In this document: positions 16,148-25,220 of the stretch, piece after piece
How positions within the stretch are numbered: position 1 is the stretch's first letter
Layout: each line of letters starts with the position of its first letter
Assembly: GCA_902475245.1 (NCBI GenBank)
Contig: CABRYP010000002.1
Location: 62,001 to 126,000 of the forward strand
DNA: 64,000 nt
Reading direction: 5' to 3'
From: an uncultured Collinsella sp.
GTDB taxonomy: Bacteria; Actinomycetota; Coriobacteriia; Coriobacteriales; Coriobacteriaceae
The notes under the pieces: generated by a model
Database searches by the model: none
What the model saw: the letters and a program-made list of their open reading frames with translations, nothing else
Told to the model about the DNA's origin: nothing
Made by a program: the position numbers and the translations under genes

Positions 16148-18796
16148 ATGGTGAAAAAGTCACCGGAAAACACTACTCCCGCAATTGTGGACAACGTAGA
16201 GGCGCTTGAGGCTAAGCTCGCTCAGATGCGAGAGGCCCAGGCGCTTTTTGCTACGTACACGCAGGAGCAGGTCGACAAGATCTTCTATGAGGCCGCCATG
16301 GCTGCCAACAAGGCTCGTATCCCGTTGGCGAAGATGGCCATCGAGGAGACCGGCCGCGGCGTTCTTGAGGACAAGGTCATCAAGAACCACTACGCCGCAG
16401 AGTACATCTACAACGCTTACAAGAACACCAAGACCTGTGGTGTCCTGGAGCGCGACGAGGCTTACGGCATCACCAAGATCGCCGAGCCCATCGGCATCGT
16501 GGGCGCCGTCATCCCGACGACCAACCCCACTTCTACCGCGATCTTCAAGACGCTGATCAGCCTGAAGACCCGCAACGCCATCATCATCTCCCCGCACCCG
16601 GCTGCCGCCAAGTGCACCATCGCCGCCGCCAAGCTCGTGCTTGATGCCGCCGTCAAGGCCGGTGCCCCCGAGGGCATCATCGGCTGGGTTGATGTCCCCT
16701 CCATCGAGCTGACCAACATGGTCATGCGCGACGTCGACATCATCCTCGCCACCGGTGGCCCGGGCATGGTCAAGGCCGCTTACTCCTCGGGCAAGCCCGC
16801 CCTGGGCGTTGGCGCCGGTAACACCCCGGTCGTCATCGACGACACCGCCGACGTGCTGCTCGCCGTCAACTCCATCATCCACTCCAAGACCTTCGACAAC
16901 GGCATGATCTGCGCTTCCGAGCAGTCCGTGACCGTCATCGACACCATCTATGACCAGGTCAAGGCCGAGTTCCAGAAGCGCGGCTGCTACTTCGTCAAGC
17001 AGGGTGCCGAGATGGAGGCCCTGCGTGCCGCCATGTTCAAGAACGGCTCTCTCGACCACCGCATCCCCGGCATGGCTGCCGCCAAGATCGCCGAGCTCGC
17101 CGGCATCGAGGTTCCCGCCAAGACCAAGATCCTGATCGCCGAGGTCACCTCCACCGACCCCGCCAAGGAGGAGTTCTCCCACGAGAAGCTCTCCCCGGTC
17201 CTGGCCATGTACCACGCCAAGGACTTCCAGGAGGCCGTCGACAAGGCCGAGCACCTGGTGCTCGCCGGTGGCCCGGGCCACACCGCCTCTCTGTACGTGC
17301 ACCCCGCCCAGGCCGAGAAGATCAGCCTGTTCGAGCACGTCATGAAGGCCTGCCGTATCGTCATCAACACCCCGTCCTCGCACGGCGGCATCGGTGACCT
17401 GTACAACTTTGGCATGAAGCCGTCTCTGACCCTGGGCTGCGGCTCCTGGGGCGGCAACTCCGTCTCCGAGAACGTTGGGGTGAAGCACTTGATCAACGTT
17501 AAGACTGTGGCCGAGCGCCGTGAGAACATGCTGTGGTTCCGCGCTCCCGAGAAGGTCTACTTCAAGAAGGGTTCCACGCCCGTCGCCCTCGACGAGCTCG
17601 GTACCGTCATGGGCAAGAAGCGCGCCTTCATCGTCACCGACCAGTTCCTCTTCAAGAATGGCAACACCCGCGCCATCGAGGCCAAGCTCGACGAGATGGG
17701 CATCGCCCACGACTGCTTCTACGACGTCGAGCCCGATCCGTCGCTGCAGTGCGCACGTCGCGGCGCCAAGCAGATGGCTCTCTTTGAGCCGGACGTCATC
17801 ATCGCCGTCGGCGGTGGCTCCGCTATGGACGCCGGCAAGATCATGTGGATGATGTACGAGCACCCCGAGTGCAAGTTTGAGGACATGGCCATGGACTTCA
17901 TGGACATCCGCAAGCGTATCTTCACCTTCCCCGAGATGGGCAAGAAGGCCTACTTCGTCGCCGTCCCGACCTCTTCGGGTACCGGCTCCGAGTGCACGCC
18001 GTTCGCCATCATCACCGACAAGGAGACCGGCATCAAGTGGCCGCTCGCCGACTACGCGCTGCTCCCCAACATGGCTATCGTCGACGCCGACAACTGCATG
18101 ACCGCCCCGCGCGGCCTGACCGCTGCCTCCGGCATCGACGTCATGACCCACGCCATCGAGTCCTACGTCTCCATCATGGCTTCCGACTACACTAAGGGCC
18201 TCTCCGAGCGCGCTGCTAAGCTCGTCTTCGAGAACCTGCCCTCCAGCTTCACGAACGGTGCCAAGGACCCGCATGCCCGCGAGGAGATGCACAACGCCTC
18301 CTGCATGGCCGGTATGGCCTTCGCCAACGCCTTCCTGGGCCTCAACCACTCCATGGCCCACAAGCTCGGCGCTTTCCATCACCTGCCCCACGGCCTCGCA
18401 AACGCCGTCATCCTGACCCGCGTTATGCGCTACAACGCCGCCGAGGCTCCCGTCAAGATGGGTACCTTCTCCCAGTATCCTTACCCCAACGCGCTGCACA
18501 ACTACGCCGAGATGGCCAAGTACTGCGGCATCGAGGGCAAGGACGACAAGGAGGTCTTCGAGAACTTCATCACGAAGCTCGAGGAGCTCAAGGACTTCAT
18601 CGGTGTCAAGAAGACCATCGCCGACTACGGTGTTGACGAGCAGTACTTCCTCGACACCCTCGACGAGATGACCGAGCAGGCATTCAACGACCAGTGCACC
18701 GGCGCTAACCCGCGCTACCCGCTCATGAGCGAGATCAAGGAGCTCTACCTGGACGCCTACTACGGCCGCGAGCCCCAGGACTACGCCGTCTGCTAG
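16148..18796 (+). CDS. adhE: Bifunctional acetaldehyde-CoA / alcohol dehydrogenase AdhE
   Basis: 882 aa, full length. The N-terminal aldehyde dehydrogenase half has IPTTNPTSTAIFKTLISL and the catalytic Cys in NGMICASEQS (about residue 257). The C-terminal iron-dependent alcohol dehydrogenase half carries GGGSAMDAGK, GTGSECTPFAIITD and the metal-ligand histidines in GLNHSMAHKLGAFHHLPHG. It reduces acetyl-CoA to ethanol with two NADH and usually forms spirosomes. The ATG follows AAGGAGACACAA. Codon choice is strongly C-ending throughout, which suggests very high expression, fitting a major fermentation enzyme. Confidence 0.98.
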   Translation: MVKKSPENTTPAIVDNVEALEAKLAQMREAQALFATYTQEQVDKIFYEAAMAANKARIPLAKMAIEETGRGVLEDKVIKNHYAAEYIYNAYKNTKTCGVLERDEAYGITKIAEPIGIVGAVIPTTNPTSTAIFKTLISLKTRNAIIISPHPAAAKCTIAAAKLVLDAAVKAGAPEGIIGWVDVPSIELTNMVMRDVDIILATGGPGMVKAAYSSGKPALGVGAGNTPVVIDDTADVLLAVNSIIHSKTFDNGMICASEQSVTVIDTIYDQVKAEFQKRGCYFVKQGAEMEALRAAMFKNGSLDHRIPGMAAAKIAELAGIEVPAKTKILIAEVTSTDPAKEEFSHEKLSPVLAMYHAKDFQEAVDKAEHLVLAGGPGHTASLYVHPAQAEKISLFEHVMKACRIVINTPSSHGGIGDLYNFGMKPSLTLGCGSWGGNSVSENVGVKHLINVKTVAERRENMLWFRAPEKVYFKKGSTPVALDELGTVMGKKRAFIVTDQFLFKNGNTRAIEAKLDEMGIAHDCFYDVEPDPSLQCARRGAKQMALFEPDVIIAVGGGSAMDAGKIMWMMYEHPECKFEDMAMDFMDIRKRIFTFPEMGKKAYFVAVPTSSGTGSECTPFAIITDKETGIKWPLADYALLPNMAIVDADNCMTAPRGLTAASGIDVMTHAIESYVSIMASDYTKGLSERAAKLVFENLPSSFTNGAKDPHAREEMHNASCMAGMAFANAFLGLNHSMAHKLGAFHHLPHGLANAVILTRVMRYNAAEAPVKMGTFSQYPYPNALHNYAEMAKYCGIEGKDDKEVFENFITKLEELKDFIGVKKTIADYGVDEQYFLDTLDEMTEQAFNDQCTGANPRYPLMSEIKELYLDAYYGREPQDYAVC

Positions 18797-18815
18797 TTTT
18801 TAGCACGGTTATTTG

Positions 18816-18851
18816 CGGCGGGGGTGCACGGGTGTACGCACGCCCCCGCCG
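18816..18851. other. GC-rich hairpin between adhE and the kinase gene
   Basis: CGGCGGGGG (18816-18824) pairs with CCCCCGCCG (18843-18851). Only TTGCTTCT follows, so termination would be partial; it may protect the adhE 3' end or reduce kinase expression. Confidence 0.55.
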
Positions 18852-18884
18852 TTGCTTCTATCGCATCGTTGAAAGGATGCAATC

Positions 18885-19649
18885 ATGCTGCTCCCCGATT
18901 CCAAGACCGAGCTCGTCCGTCGCGGCAACAAGGTCGTTTACGACCTGGGTGACAAGATCGTCAAGGTCTTTAACGAGACCAAGCCCGTCTCCGACGTGTT
19001 CAACGAGGCTTTGAATCTTGCCCGCATCAATGAGTGCGGCATCCGCAGCCCCAAGGCTCTCGAGGTTTCTCAGCTCGAGAACGCCAACGGCTGGGCTCTC
19101 GTGACCGAGAAGGTTCCGGGCACCACCCTTGCCGAGAAGATGACTGCCGAGCCCCAGCGCTTTGGTGAGTACCTCGAGATGTTCGTCGACCTCCAGATCG
19201 AGATCCACGGCTACACCTCCCCGCTGCTCAACCGTCAGCGCGATAAGTTCGCCCGCATGATCGACAGCCTCGATCAGCTCAATGCCACCACGCGCTACAA
19301 CCTTCAGGAGCGTCTGGACGGCATGACCAAGGAGTTCAAGGTCTGCCACGGCGACTTCAACCCCTCCAACGTCATCGTCGGCGACGACGGCCAGCTGTAC
19401 GTCTGCGACTGGGCACATGCCACCCAGGGCTCCCCTGCTGCCGACGTTGCCACCACCTACCTGCTCTTTGCCCTCAACAGCAAGGACCAGGCTGAGGCCT
19501 ACCTGGAGCTCTACTGCGACCGCGCCGACATGCCCATGCAGGTCGTGCGTCAGTGGACGAGCATCGTCGCCGCTTCCGAGCTCGCTCGTAAGCGCAACGT
19601 GAACGATGAGTTCCTTAAGAACTGGATCGACGTCGTCGATTATCAGTAG
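18885..19649 (+). CDS. Aminoglycoside-phosphotransferase-fold kinase
   Basis: 254 aa. The catalytic loop CHGDFNPSNVIV (HGDxxxxN) and the metal motif CDWAHAT place it in the APH/choline-kinase-like family; the N-lobe reads VVYDLGDKIVKVFNE with the ATP-binding Lys. The substrate is unknown. Most members next to metabolic genes are not resistance enzymes, and nothing here points to an antibiotic. The ATG follows AAAGGATGC, 88 bases after adhE, and its codon usage is also C-rich, so it may be cotranscribed with adhE. Confidence 0.85.
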   Translation: MLLPDSKTELVRRGNKVVYDLGDKIVKVFNETKPVSDVFNEALNLARINECGIRSPKALEVSQLENANGWALVTEKVPGTTLAEKMTAEPQRFGEYLEMFVDLQIEIHGYTSPLLNRQRDKFARMIDSLDQLNATTRYNLQERLDGMTKEFKVCHGDFNPSNVIVGDDGQLYVCDWAHATQGSPAADVATTYLLFALNSKDQAEAYLELYCDRADMPMQVVRQWTSIVAASELARKRNVNDEFLKNWIDVVDYQ

Positions 19650-19681
19650 TATCTGAGCGATTTATTTCGCATCGGAGGCAC

Positions 19682-19725
19682 AAAGGAAAACCCCGCAGCT
19701 CATTTGGGCAGTGGGGTTTTCCTTT
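19682..19725. terminator. Bidirectional terminator after the kinase gene
   Basis: AAAGGAAAACCCC (19682-19694) pairs perfectly with GGGGTTTTCCTTT (19713-19725), a 13-bp stem whose A/T-rich base works on either strand. Confidence 0.85.
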
Positions 19726-19750
19726 ACCCGTCGAGCTTATTCACGCAACA

Positions 19751-19795
19751 AAAAAGACTGCTCCGCATCTCATCCTAAGAGAGATGCGGAGCAGG
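19751..19795 (-). terminator. Terminator after proS
   Basis: CTGCTCCGCATCTC (19759-19772) pairs perfectly with GAGATGCGGAGCAG (19782-19795), 14 bp, and is followed on minus by AGTCTTTTTTG. It ends the long pyrH-proS unit. Confidence 0.92.
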
Positions 19796-19827
19796 CCTGC
19801 AATTACATCTACTAGCAGAAATGTCGA

Positions 19828-21549
19828 TTAACGACGGGCAGCTTTCACAAGCTCGGCAACCTTTGCGACGACCTCGTCGATCGCCACATCCTCGCGCTCG
19901 CCCGTGGCACGGTCCTTGAGCTCGACGGTGCCGTTCTTAAGACCACGCTTGCCGAGCACCACCTGATACGGGAAGCCCATAAGGTCGTTGTCGGCAAACT
20001 TAAAGCCAGGACGCTCATCGCGATCGTCGACGACGACCTCGATACCCTCGGCGCACAGACCATCAACAATCTGCTCGCAGACGCTAGCGCACTCCTCCTT
20101 CTTGGGATCGAGCGGAATCACCGCGACCTCGTACGGAGCAACGGAGACCGGCCAGACAATACCGTACTCGTCGTTGTGCTGCTCCACGACGGCAGCGAGC
20201 GAGCGAGACACGCCCACGCCGTAGCAACCCATGATAAGCGGCTTCTCCTTGCCATCCTCGTCCATAAAGGTGGCACCCATGGCCTCGGAGTACTTGGTGC
20301 CCAGCTGGAACACCTGAGAAACCTCGATGCCGCGAGCAGCGGAAAGCGGCTTGCCGCAGTGCGGGCAGGGATCGCCGGCGACGACGGTGACCAGATCGGC
20401 CCACTCGTCGACGGTAAAGTCGCGCTCGGGGCAGGCACCGGTAAAGTGATAATCGACCTCGTTGGCACCGCAGGCCCATTGCTTGGACTCGCGCAGACTC
20501 TCGTCGCACACTAGACGGATGCCCTCGGGCAGGTTAACCGGTCCGATAAAGCCCTTGTGCAGACCGTAGGTCTGCAGCTCCTCGTCGGTCATCATGCGAT
20601 AGCCCTTGCCAAAGACGTGCTCGGCCTTGCAGTCGTTGAGCTCATGATCGCCCGGAACGATGGCCACAACAGGCTTGCCCTCGGCGTCGATGAGAGCCAG
20701 GGACTTGCGCGTACCGTTCTCGGGGAAGCCGAAGAACTTGGCAACAGCCTCGATGGTGCCCATGCCCGGAGTCTCGACCTTGGTGAGTGTGCCGTCGCCG
20801 GGGCCCTCGGTCACAACGACCTTGGTGCTTGCAGCCTCGTCATCGGCAGCAAAGCCGCAATCGTCGCAGTAGACCAGCGAAGCCTCACCGGCGTCGGCCA
20901 GCGCCATGTACTCGACGGAGGTATCGCCGCCGATCTCTCCGGAATCGGCGACGACGGGCAGGGCCTTGATATAGCAGCGCTCGCAGATGTTGGCGTAGGC
21001 CTGCTTCATCTTGTCGTACTCCTCCTGCAGACTCTCCTGCGTGGCAGAGAAGCTGTAGGCGTCCTTCATGATGAACTCGCGACCGCGCATCAGGCCAAAG
21101 CGGGGACGGAACTCGTCGCGAAATTTATCCTGGATGTGATAGAGATTCACCGGCAGCTGCTTGTAGGAACGCAGCTCATTGCGCACCAGGGCAGTCACGG
21201 TTTCCTCGTGCGTGGGGCCGAGCACGAACTCGCGGCCGTGGCGGTCATCAAAGCGCACGAGCTCCTTGCCATAGGCATCGATACGGCCCGACTCACGCCA
21301 CAGCTCGGCATCGACCATGATGGGCATCATGAGCTCCTGGGCGCCGGCAGCATCCATCTCGTCGCGCACGATGTTCTCGATCTTGCGAATCGAGCGCCAC
21401 GCGAGCGGCAGATAGGAATACAGGCCGGCGGCCTCCTTGCGAATCATGCCGGCACGAAGCAGCAGGCGATGGCTCGCAAGCTCGGCGTCGGCCGGATCCT
21501 CTTTAAGCGTCGGAGCATAAAGCTTAGACATATACATTGCTCGAGTCAT
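19828..21549 (-). CDS. proS: Prolyl-tRNA synthetase (bacterial type with editing insertion)
   Basis: 573 aa. Class II motifs include the motif 2 segment GLMRGREFIMKDAYSF, with GPTHEETV before it; the YbaK-like insertion that edits Ala-tRNA(Pro) follows around residues 230-390; the C-terminal anticodon-binding domain starts near VAVIPLDPKKEE. The ATG abuts the ispG TAA (TAAATG) behind GAGGAG, so it is read as the last gene of the pyrH-to-proS series. Confidence 0.97.
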   Translation of the reverse strand: MTRAMYMSKLYAPTLKEDPADAELASHRLLLRAGMIRKEAAGLYSYLPLAWRSIRKIENIVRDEMDAAGAQELMMPIMVDAELWRESGRIDAYGKELVRFDDRHGREFVLGPTHEETVTALVRNELRSYKQLPVNLYHIQDKFRDEFRPRFGLMRGREFIMKDAYSFSATQESLQEEYDKMKQAYANICERCYIKALPVVADSGEIGGDTSVEYMALADAGEASLVYCDDCGFAADDEAASTKVVVTEGPGDGTLTKVETPGMGTIEAVAKFFGFPENGTRKSLALIDAEGKPVVAIVPGDHELNDCKAEHVFGKGYRMMTDEELQTYGLHKGFIGPVNLPEGIRLVCDESLRESKQWACGANEVDYHFTGACPERDFTVDEWADLVTVVAGDPCPHCGKPLSAARGIEVSQVFQLGTKYSEAMGATFMDEDGKEKPLIMGCYGVGVSRSLAAVVEQHNDEYGIVWPVSVAPYEVAVIPLDPKKEECASVCEQIVDGLCAEGIEVVVDDRDERPGFKFADNDLMGFPYQVVLGKRGLKNGTVELKDRATGEREDVAIDEVVAKVAELVKAARR

Positions 21550-22632
21550 TTATTTCTCCTCAATAAGCTTGTCGACCTCGGCCATTAGCGCGTCGACAAT
21601 TTGGTCCTCAGCTACTTTACCAATGATCTGGCCGTGCGAAAAGAGCAGGCCCTGACCTCGTCCGCAGGCAACACCCAAGTCGGCGTCAGAGGCCTCGCCG
21701 GGGCCATTGACTGCACAGCCCATCACGGCAATCGAAAGCGGCGCGGAGTAGTTCTTAAGCCGCTCAGTGACCTCCTCGGCGATAGGAATGAGGTTGACCT
21801 GGCAGCGAGCGCACGTGGGGCACGATACGATCTCGGGGCCACGGCGGCGAAGACCCAGCGACTGCAGAATACCCCAGGCGACCGGCGGTTCCTCGACCGG
21901 ATCGGCCGTGAGCGAGACGCGCATGGTGTCGCCAATGCCCTCGGAAATCAAAATTCCCAGGCCCACAGAGCTCTTAATGGTGCCCTGGAGCTTGGTTCCG
22001 GCCTCAGTCACGCCCAAATGAAGCGGAACATGGGGGATTTCGCGCGACAGGGCACGATAGGTGTCAAGCGTCGTGGACACGCTATGAGCCTTGGCGGAAA
22101 GCACGATATTGGTAAAGCCGCGATCCTCAAAATGCTTGACGAAACGCTCGCTCGACATCACGAGCTTTTCGGGCTGCGAAAGGTCATCGCGTTCGGCGAT
22201 ATCCTGCTCAAGCGAGCCCGCGTTCACGCCAATGCGAATCGCGCACCCAGCGGCACCCGCGGCATCGATCACGGCATCGACCTTGGCCCAATCGCCGATA
22301 TTGCCGGGATTGATGCGCAGCTTGGCAGCACCGGCCTCAACGGCACCAATGGCGAGCTTATGGTTAAAGTGAATATCGGCAACAATCGGCACCGGAGACT
22401 CCGCACAAATCATGCGAAAGCCCTCGAGCGCAGCCTCGGTGGGCACGCTCACGCGCACAACATCACAACCCGCCTGGGCAAGCGCGCGCACTTGCGCAAG
22501 CGTCGCCTGGGCGTCAGCGGTATCGGTGCAGGTCATGGACTGAACCACAACCGGAGCGCCGCCGCCTATCTGCACGTCGCCCACAAAAACGGGGCGCGTC
22601 AGCTCGCGCGGCAAAGGATGAGACAAAGACAA
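21550..22632 (-). CDS. ispG: 4-hydroxy-3-methylbut-2-enyl diphosphate synthase
   Basis: 360 aa. The TIM-barrel half (PVVVQSMTCTDTADA, IVADIHFN, RINPGNIG) is followed by the 4Fe-4S half with Cys in SCPTCARCQ and VMGCAVNGPGEA. It makes HMBPP in the MEP isoprenoid pathway. The start is a TTG (LSLSHPLPRELTRPV) eight bases after GGGGAG, in the gap after rseP; an upstream ATG would place 29 residues over the rseP 3' end. Confidence 0.95.
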   Translation of the reverse strand: MSLSHPLPRELTRPVFVGDVQIGGGAPVVVQSMTCTDTADAQATLAQVRALAQAGCDVVRVSVPTEAALEGFRMICAESPVPIVADIHFNHKLAIGAVEAGAAKLRINPGNIGDWAKVDAVIDAAGAAGCAIRIGVNAGSLEQDIAERDDLSQPEKLVMSSERFVKHFEDRGFTNIVLSAKAHSVSTTLDTYRALSREIPHVPLHLGVTEAGTKLQGTIKSSVGLGILISEGIGDTMRVSLTADPVEEPPVAWGILQSLGLRRRGPEIVSCPTCARCQVNLIPIAEEVTERLKNYSAPLSIAVMGCAVNGPGEASDADLGVACGRGQGLLFSHGQIIGKVAEDQIVDALMAEVDKLIEEK

Positions 22633-22645
22633 TCCAAACACTCCC

Positions 22646-24007
22646 CTACAAAATAAATCGAAGGACGTCGGAACGAAGCATATAGACAAACAGCAGCGCA
22701 AAGAGCGCGATGCCCACATAGCTCACAATCGTCTGGACCTTGAGCGGAAGCTCGCGGCCAGCAATCTTTTGAATGATCTCGATGACCAGCTTGCCGCCAT
22801 CGAGTGGTGGGATGGGCAGCAGGTTCATAAAGCCAAGCGAGAACGAAATGAGGGCGGCAAACGAAAGGAACGTGGCAGGGCCGGCAGCAGCAGCCTGTGA
22901 GGACATAACGCTAATGCCCACGATCGAAGAAGACTGATCGAGAATCTCCATCGTATGCTGCGGCTGGAGCAGGCGCATCACGCCCTCAGCAGTCTGCTGA
23001 ACATAGGAGAACGACAGCCGCGCCGACGTAATGGGGTCCAAATGGACCACTTGCGTGGAGGCATAAACGCCCAAACGTTCGTCCTCCTTGAGCGCGACCG
23101 CGGTAGAAAGATTCTTACCGTCGTGCTGAAACTCAATGGCGATATCGTCCTTGCCGGCGGCCGTTCCGATCGCATCGTACACGTCCATCCAGGAAGAGCA
23201 CGACACGCCATCGACACTAAGAATTGCGTCGCCGGCCTCGATGCCCGCCTTGGCGGCTATAGAGCCTTCTTCAACCTGACCGATCACATTGCTATCGACC
23301 GGCACCGATACGCCGGCGATAGAGTAGATGCTCATAAGCAGCAAAAAGCCCGTCAGGATATTGACGAGAATGCCCGCGAGCAGCATAAAGGCACGCTTGA
23401 GAAAACCCTGGCCCAGATAGGTATGCGAACGCTCCTGCTCAAGAAACTCGGAAGCGGCGACCGGCAGCTCCCACACATCGCCCTCGGCTGTCGCATGCTC
23501 TCGATCGAACTTGCGGCCGTCAAAGGTGGTATATCCTGCAGCATCGCGCGGCAGCGTCTGGTACCTAACCGGATAGTAGCTGGGTGAAGGCTTCTCCCCT
23601 TCCTCGTACCAAGGCGCAATGGAACCCCAGCCCAAAAGCAAGGCGCAAGCCTCGAGAACATCCTCCTCGGACAGCTCCAGCTCGACGGAAAGGTCTGCAA
23701 CTGAAACGCGACCATGACGATAGATCGCAGCAAGCACACGGTCGGCACACGAGACATCGGTCGGGTCCATACCGCAGATAGCGGCATAACCACCCAGCAG
23801 CAGCGGCGTCACGCCAAACTTGGTACCGATGCGACGCGACGTATGATGAATATCGAAGCGGCACGGTAGGCCCAAGAAAAACTCGGTGACGCGCACGCCG
23901 CACGCACGGGCCGCCAAAAAGTGGCCGCCCTCGTGCAAAAACACGAGGACGGAAAGCATCAGTAGGCCCCAAAAGACCGATGAGAGAACGCTCAGAACAG
24001 TATCCAT
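22646..24007 (-). CDS. rseP: RIP metalloprotease RseP/RasP with an HTH-like insertion
   Basis: 453 aa site-2 protease. The zinc motif HEGGH is at residues 25-29 in the first membrane helix, GGYAAICGMD at about 72-81, a PDZ domain (GSIAAKAGIEAGDAILSVDG) in the middle, and the second active-site motif NLLPIPPLDGGKL near the C-terminus. Residues about 86-130 (ADRVLAAIYRHGRVSVADLS onward) look like a winged helix-turn-helix. The family cleaves anti-sigma factors and leftover signal peptides in the membrane. The start is uncertain: ATG at 24007 was preferred to TTG at 24022. It lies between dxr and ispG. Confidence 0.94.
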   Translation of the reverse strand: MDTVLSVLSSVFWGLLMLSVLVFLHEGGHFLAARACGVRVTEFFLGLPCRFDIHHTSRRIGTKFGVTPLLLGGYAAICGMDPTDVSCADRVLAAIYRHGRVSVADLSVELELSEEDVLEACALLLGWGSIAPWYEEGEKPSPSYYPVRYQTLPRDAAGYTTFDGRKFDREHATAEGDVWELPVAASEFLEQERSHTYLGQGFLKRAFMLLAGILVNILTGFLLLMSIYSIAGVSVPVDSNVIGQVEEGSIAAKAGIEAGDAILSVDGVSCSSWMDVYDAIGTAAGKDDIAIEFQHDGKNLSTAVALKEDERLGVYASTQVVHLDPITSARLSFSYVQQTAEGVMRLLQPQHTMEILDQSSSIVGISVMSSQAAAAGPATFLSFAALISFSLGFMNLLPIPPLDGGKLVIEIIQKIAGRELPLKVQTIVSYVGIALFALLFVYMLRSDVLRFIL

Positions 24008-24032
24008 AATACGAAAAAGCAATCCTTATGGG

Positions 24033-25220
24033 TTAGGAACGGGTTGCGGCGAGCACCTGCGCAGCCTTTTCACGCGCCCACGCATCGATGTCGCGAAGCT
24101 GCTCAAACGAATCGACCGCCTGCATATCGTGGGCATCCATGCAGGATTCCACAATGCGATCGATATCGGTAAAGCTGCAGCCATCGTGCAGGAAGGCATC
24201 GACGGCGACCTCGTTGGCGGCATTGAGCACGCACGGCATGGTGCCACCCGTCTTGCCGGCACGTTCGGCCAGTGCCAGACAGCGGAAGGTATCCATGTCG
24301 GCAGCATCAAACGTGAGCTGCCCCAGCTCGCGGAAATCGATACGAGGCGCCGGGGTATCCCAACGCTCGGGATACGAGAACGCGAACTGGATGGGAATAC
24401 GCATGTCGGAAGCACCGAGATGCGCCATCACGGAGCCGTCGGCGAACTCGACCATAGAGTGAATCTTGGACTGACGCTGCACGACCACGTTAATGAAATC
24501 GAGGTCGCAGTTAAACAGATGCATGGCCTCAATTCGCTCCAGGCCCTTGTTCATGAGAGTGGCGGAGTCGATGGTGATCTTGGCACCCATGGCCCACGTG
24601 GGATGTGCGAGGGCATCGGCACGCGTCACGCGATTGAGCTCGTCGCGCGTGCGGCCAAAGAACGGACCGCCCGAGCAGGTGAGCCAAATACAATGAGCCT
24701 CGCGTGGGTTCTCCCCCAGATAGCACTGGTAGATGGCGGAGTGCTCAGAGTCGACTGGAATAAGCTGGCCCGGTTGCGCCAACGGCATAAGCAAGTCGCC
24801 ACCGACGACGAGGGACTCCTTGTTGGCAAGGGCAAGGCGCTTATTCGAGGTCAAGGCCGCATGGCTCGCCTCGAGACCGGCGGCGCCCACAATAGCAACG
24901 AGCACGCAGTCGACATCGTCGCGACGCGCGAGCTCGCAAACCGCCTGCGCGCCAACGCCGAGCTTCGTTCCCTCGGGCAACTCCTGCAGCACGGCGTCAT
25001 CGCCATGAGCGACATCGGCCACGGCAACGGCCGGGACCGAAAACTCGCGGGCGGCGGCAACGAGCTCCGAGGTGCTGGAGTTAACGGACAGTGCCGTCAC
25101 CTGCAGTCGATCGGCATGCTGACGGCATACATCGAGTGCCTGCGTGCCGATAGAGCCCGTACAGCCCAGAATGGCAACGCGAAGGCGTCCATCGGGGCCA
25201 TACGTCGTCTGGAATGACAT
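24033..25220 (-). CDS. dxr: 1-deoxy-D-xylulose 5-phosphate reductoisomerase
   Basis: 395 aa. The NADPH-binding LRVAILGCTGSIGTQALDVC is at the N-terminus, and the metal/substrate loops PVDSEHSAIYQCY and ITIDSATLMNKGLE follow. It converts DXP to MEP. The ATG overlaps the cdsA stop by one base (TAATG). Together with ispG and uppS this puts isoprenoid and lipid-carrier synthesis in one unit. Confidence 0.97.
   Translation of the reverse strand: MSFQTTYGPDGRLRVAILGCTGSIGTQALDVCRQHADRLQVTALSVNSSTSELVAAAREFSVPAVAVADVAHGDDAVLQELPEGTKLGVGAQAVCELARRDDVDCVLVAIVGAAGLEASHAALTSNKRLALANKESLVVGGDLLMPLAQPGQLIPVDSEHSAIYQCYLGENPREAHCIWLTCSGGPFFGRTRDELNRVTRADALAHPTWAMGAKITIDSATLMNKGLERIEAMHLFNCDLDFINVVVQRQSKIHSMVEFADGSVMAHLGASDMRIPIQFAFSYPERWDTPAPRIDFRELGQLTFDAADMDTFRCLALAERAGKTGGTMPCVLNAANEVAVDAFLHDGCSFTDIDRIVESCMDAHDMQAVDSFEQLRDIDAWAREKAAQVLAATRS

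Noticed and set aside
15841..16194. A 117-codon minus frame reaching into adhE
   Set aside because: It overlaps the adhE start and the transposase remnant in another frame and its sequence shows no homology that I recognise.
16160..18499. A 779-codon open frame on minus, opposite adhE
   Set aside because: It mirrors the strongly C-ending codon use of adhE, has biased Gly/Asp/Val/Leu composition and no recognisable domain or ribosome-binding site.
18885..19649. Aminoglycoside resistance gene
   Set aside because: Only the general kinase motifs are present and the context is metabolic, so resistance is not supported.
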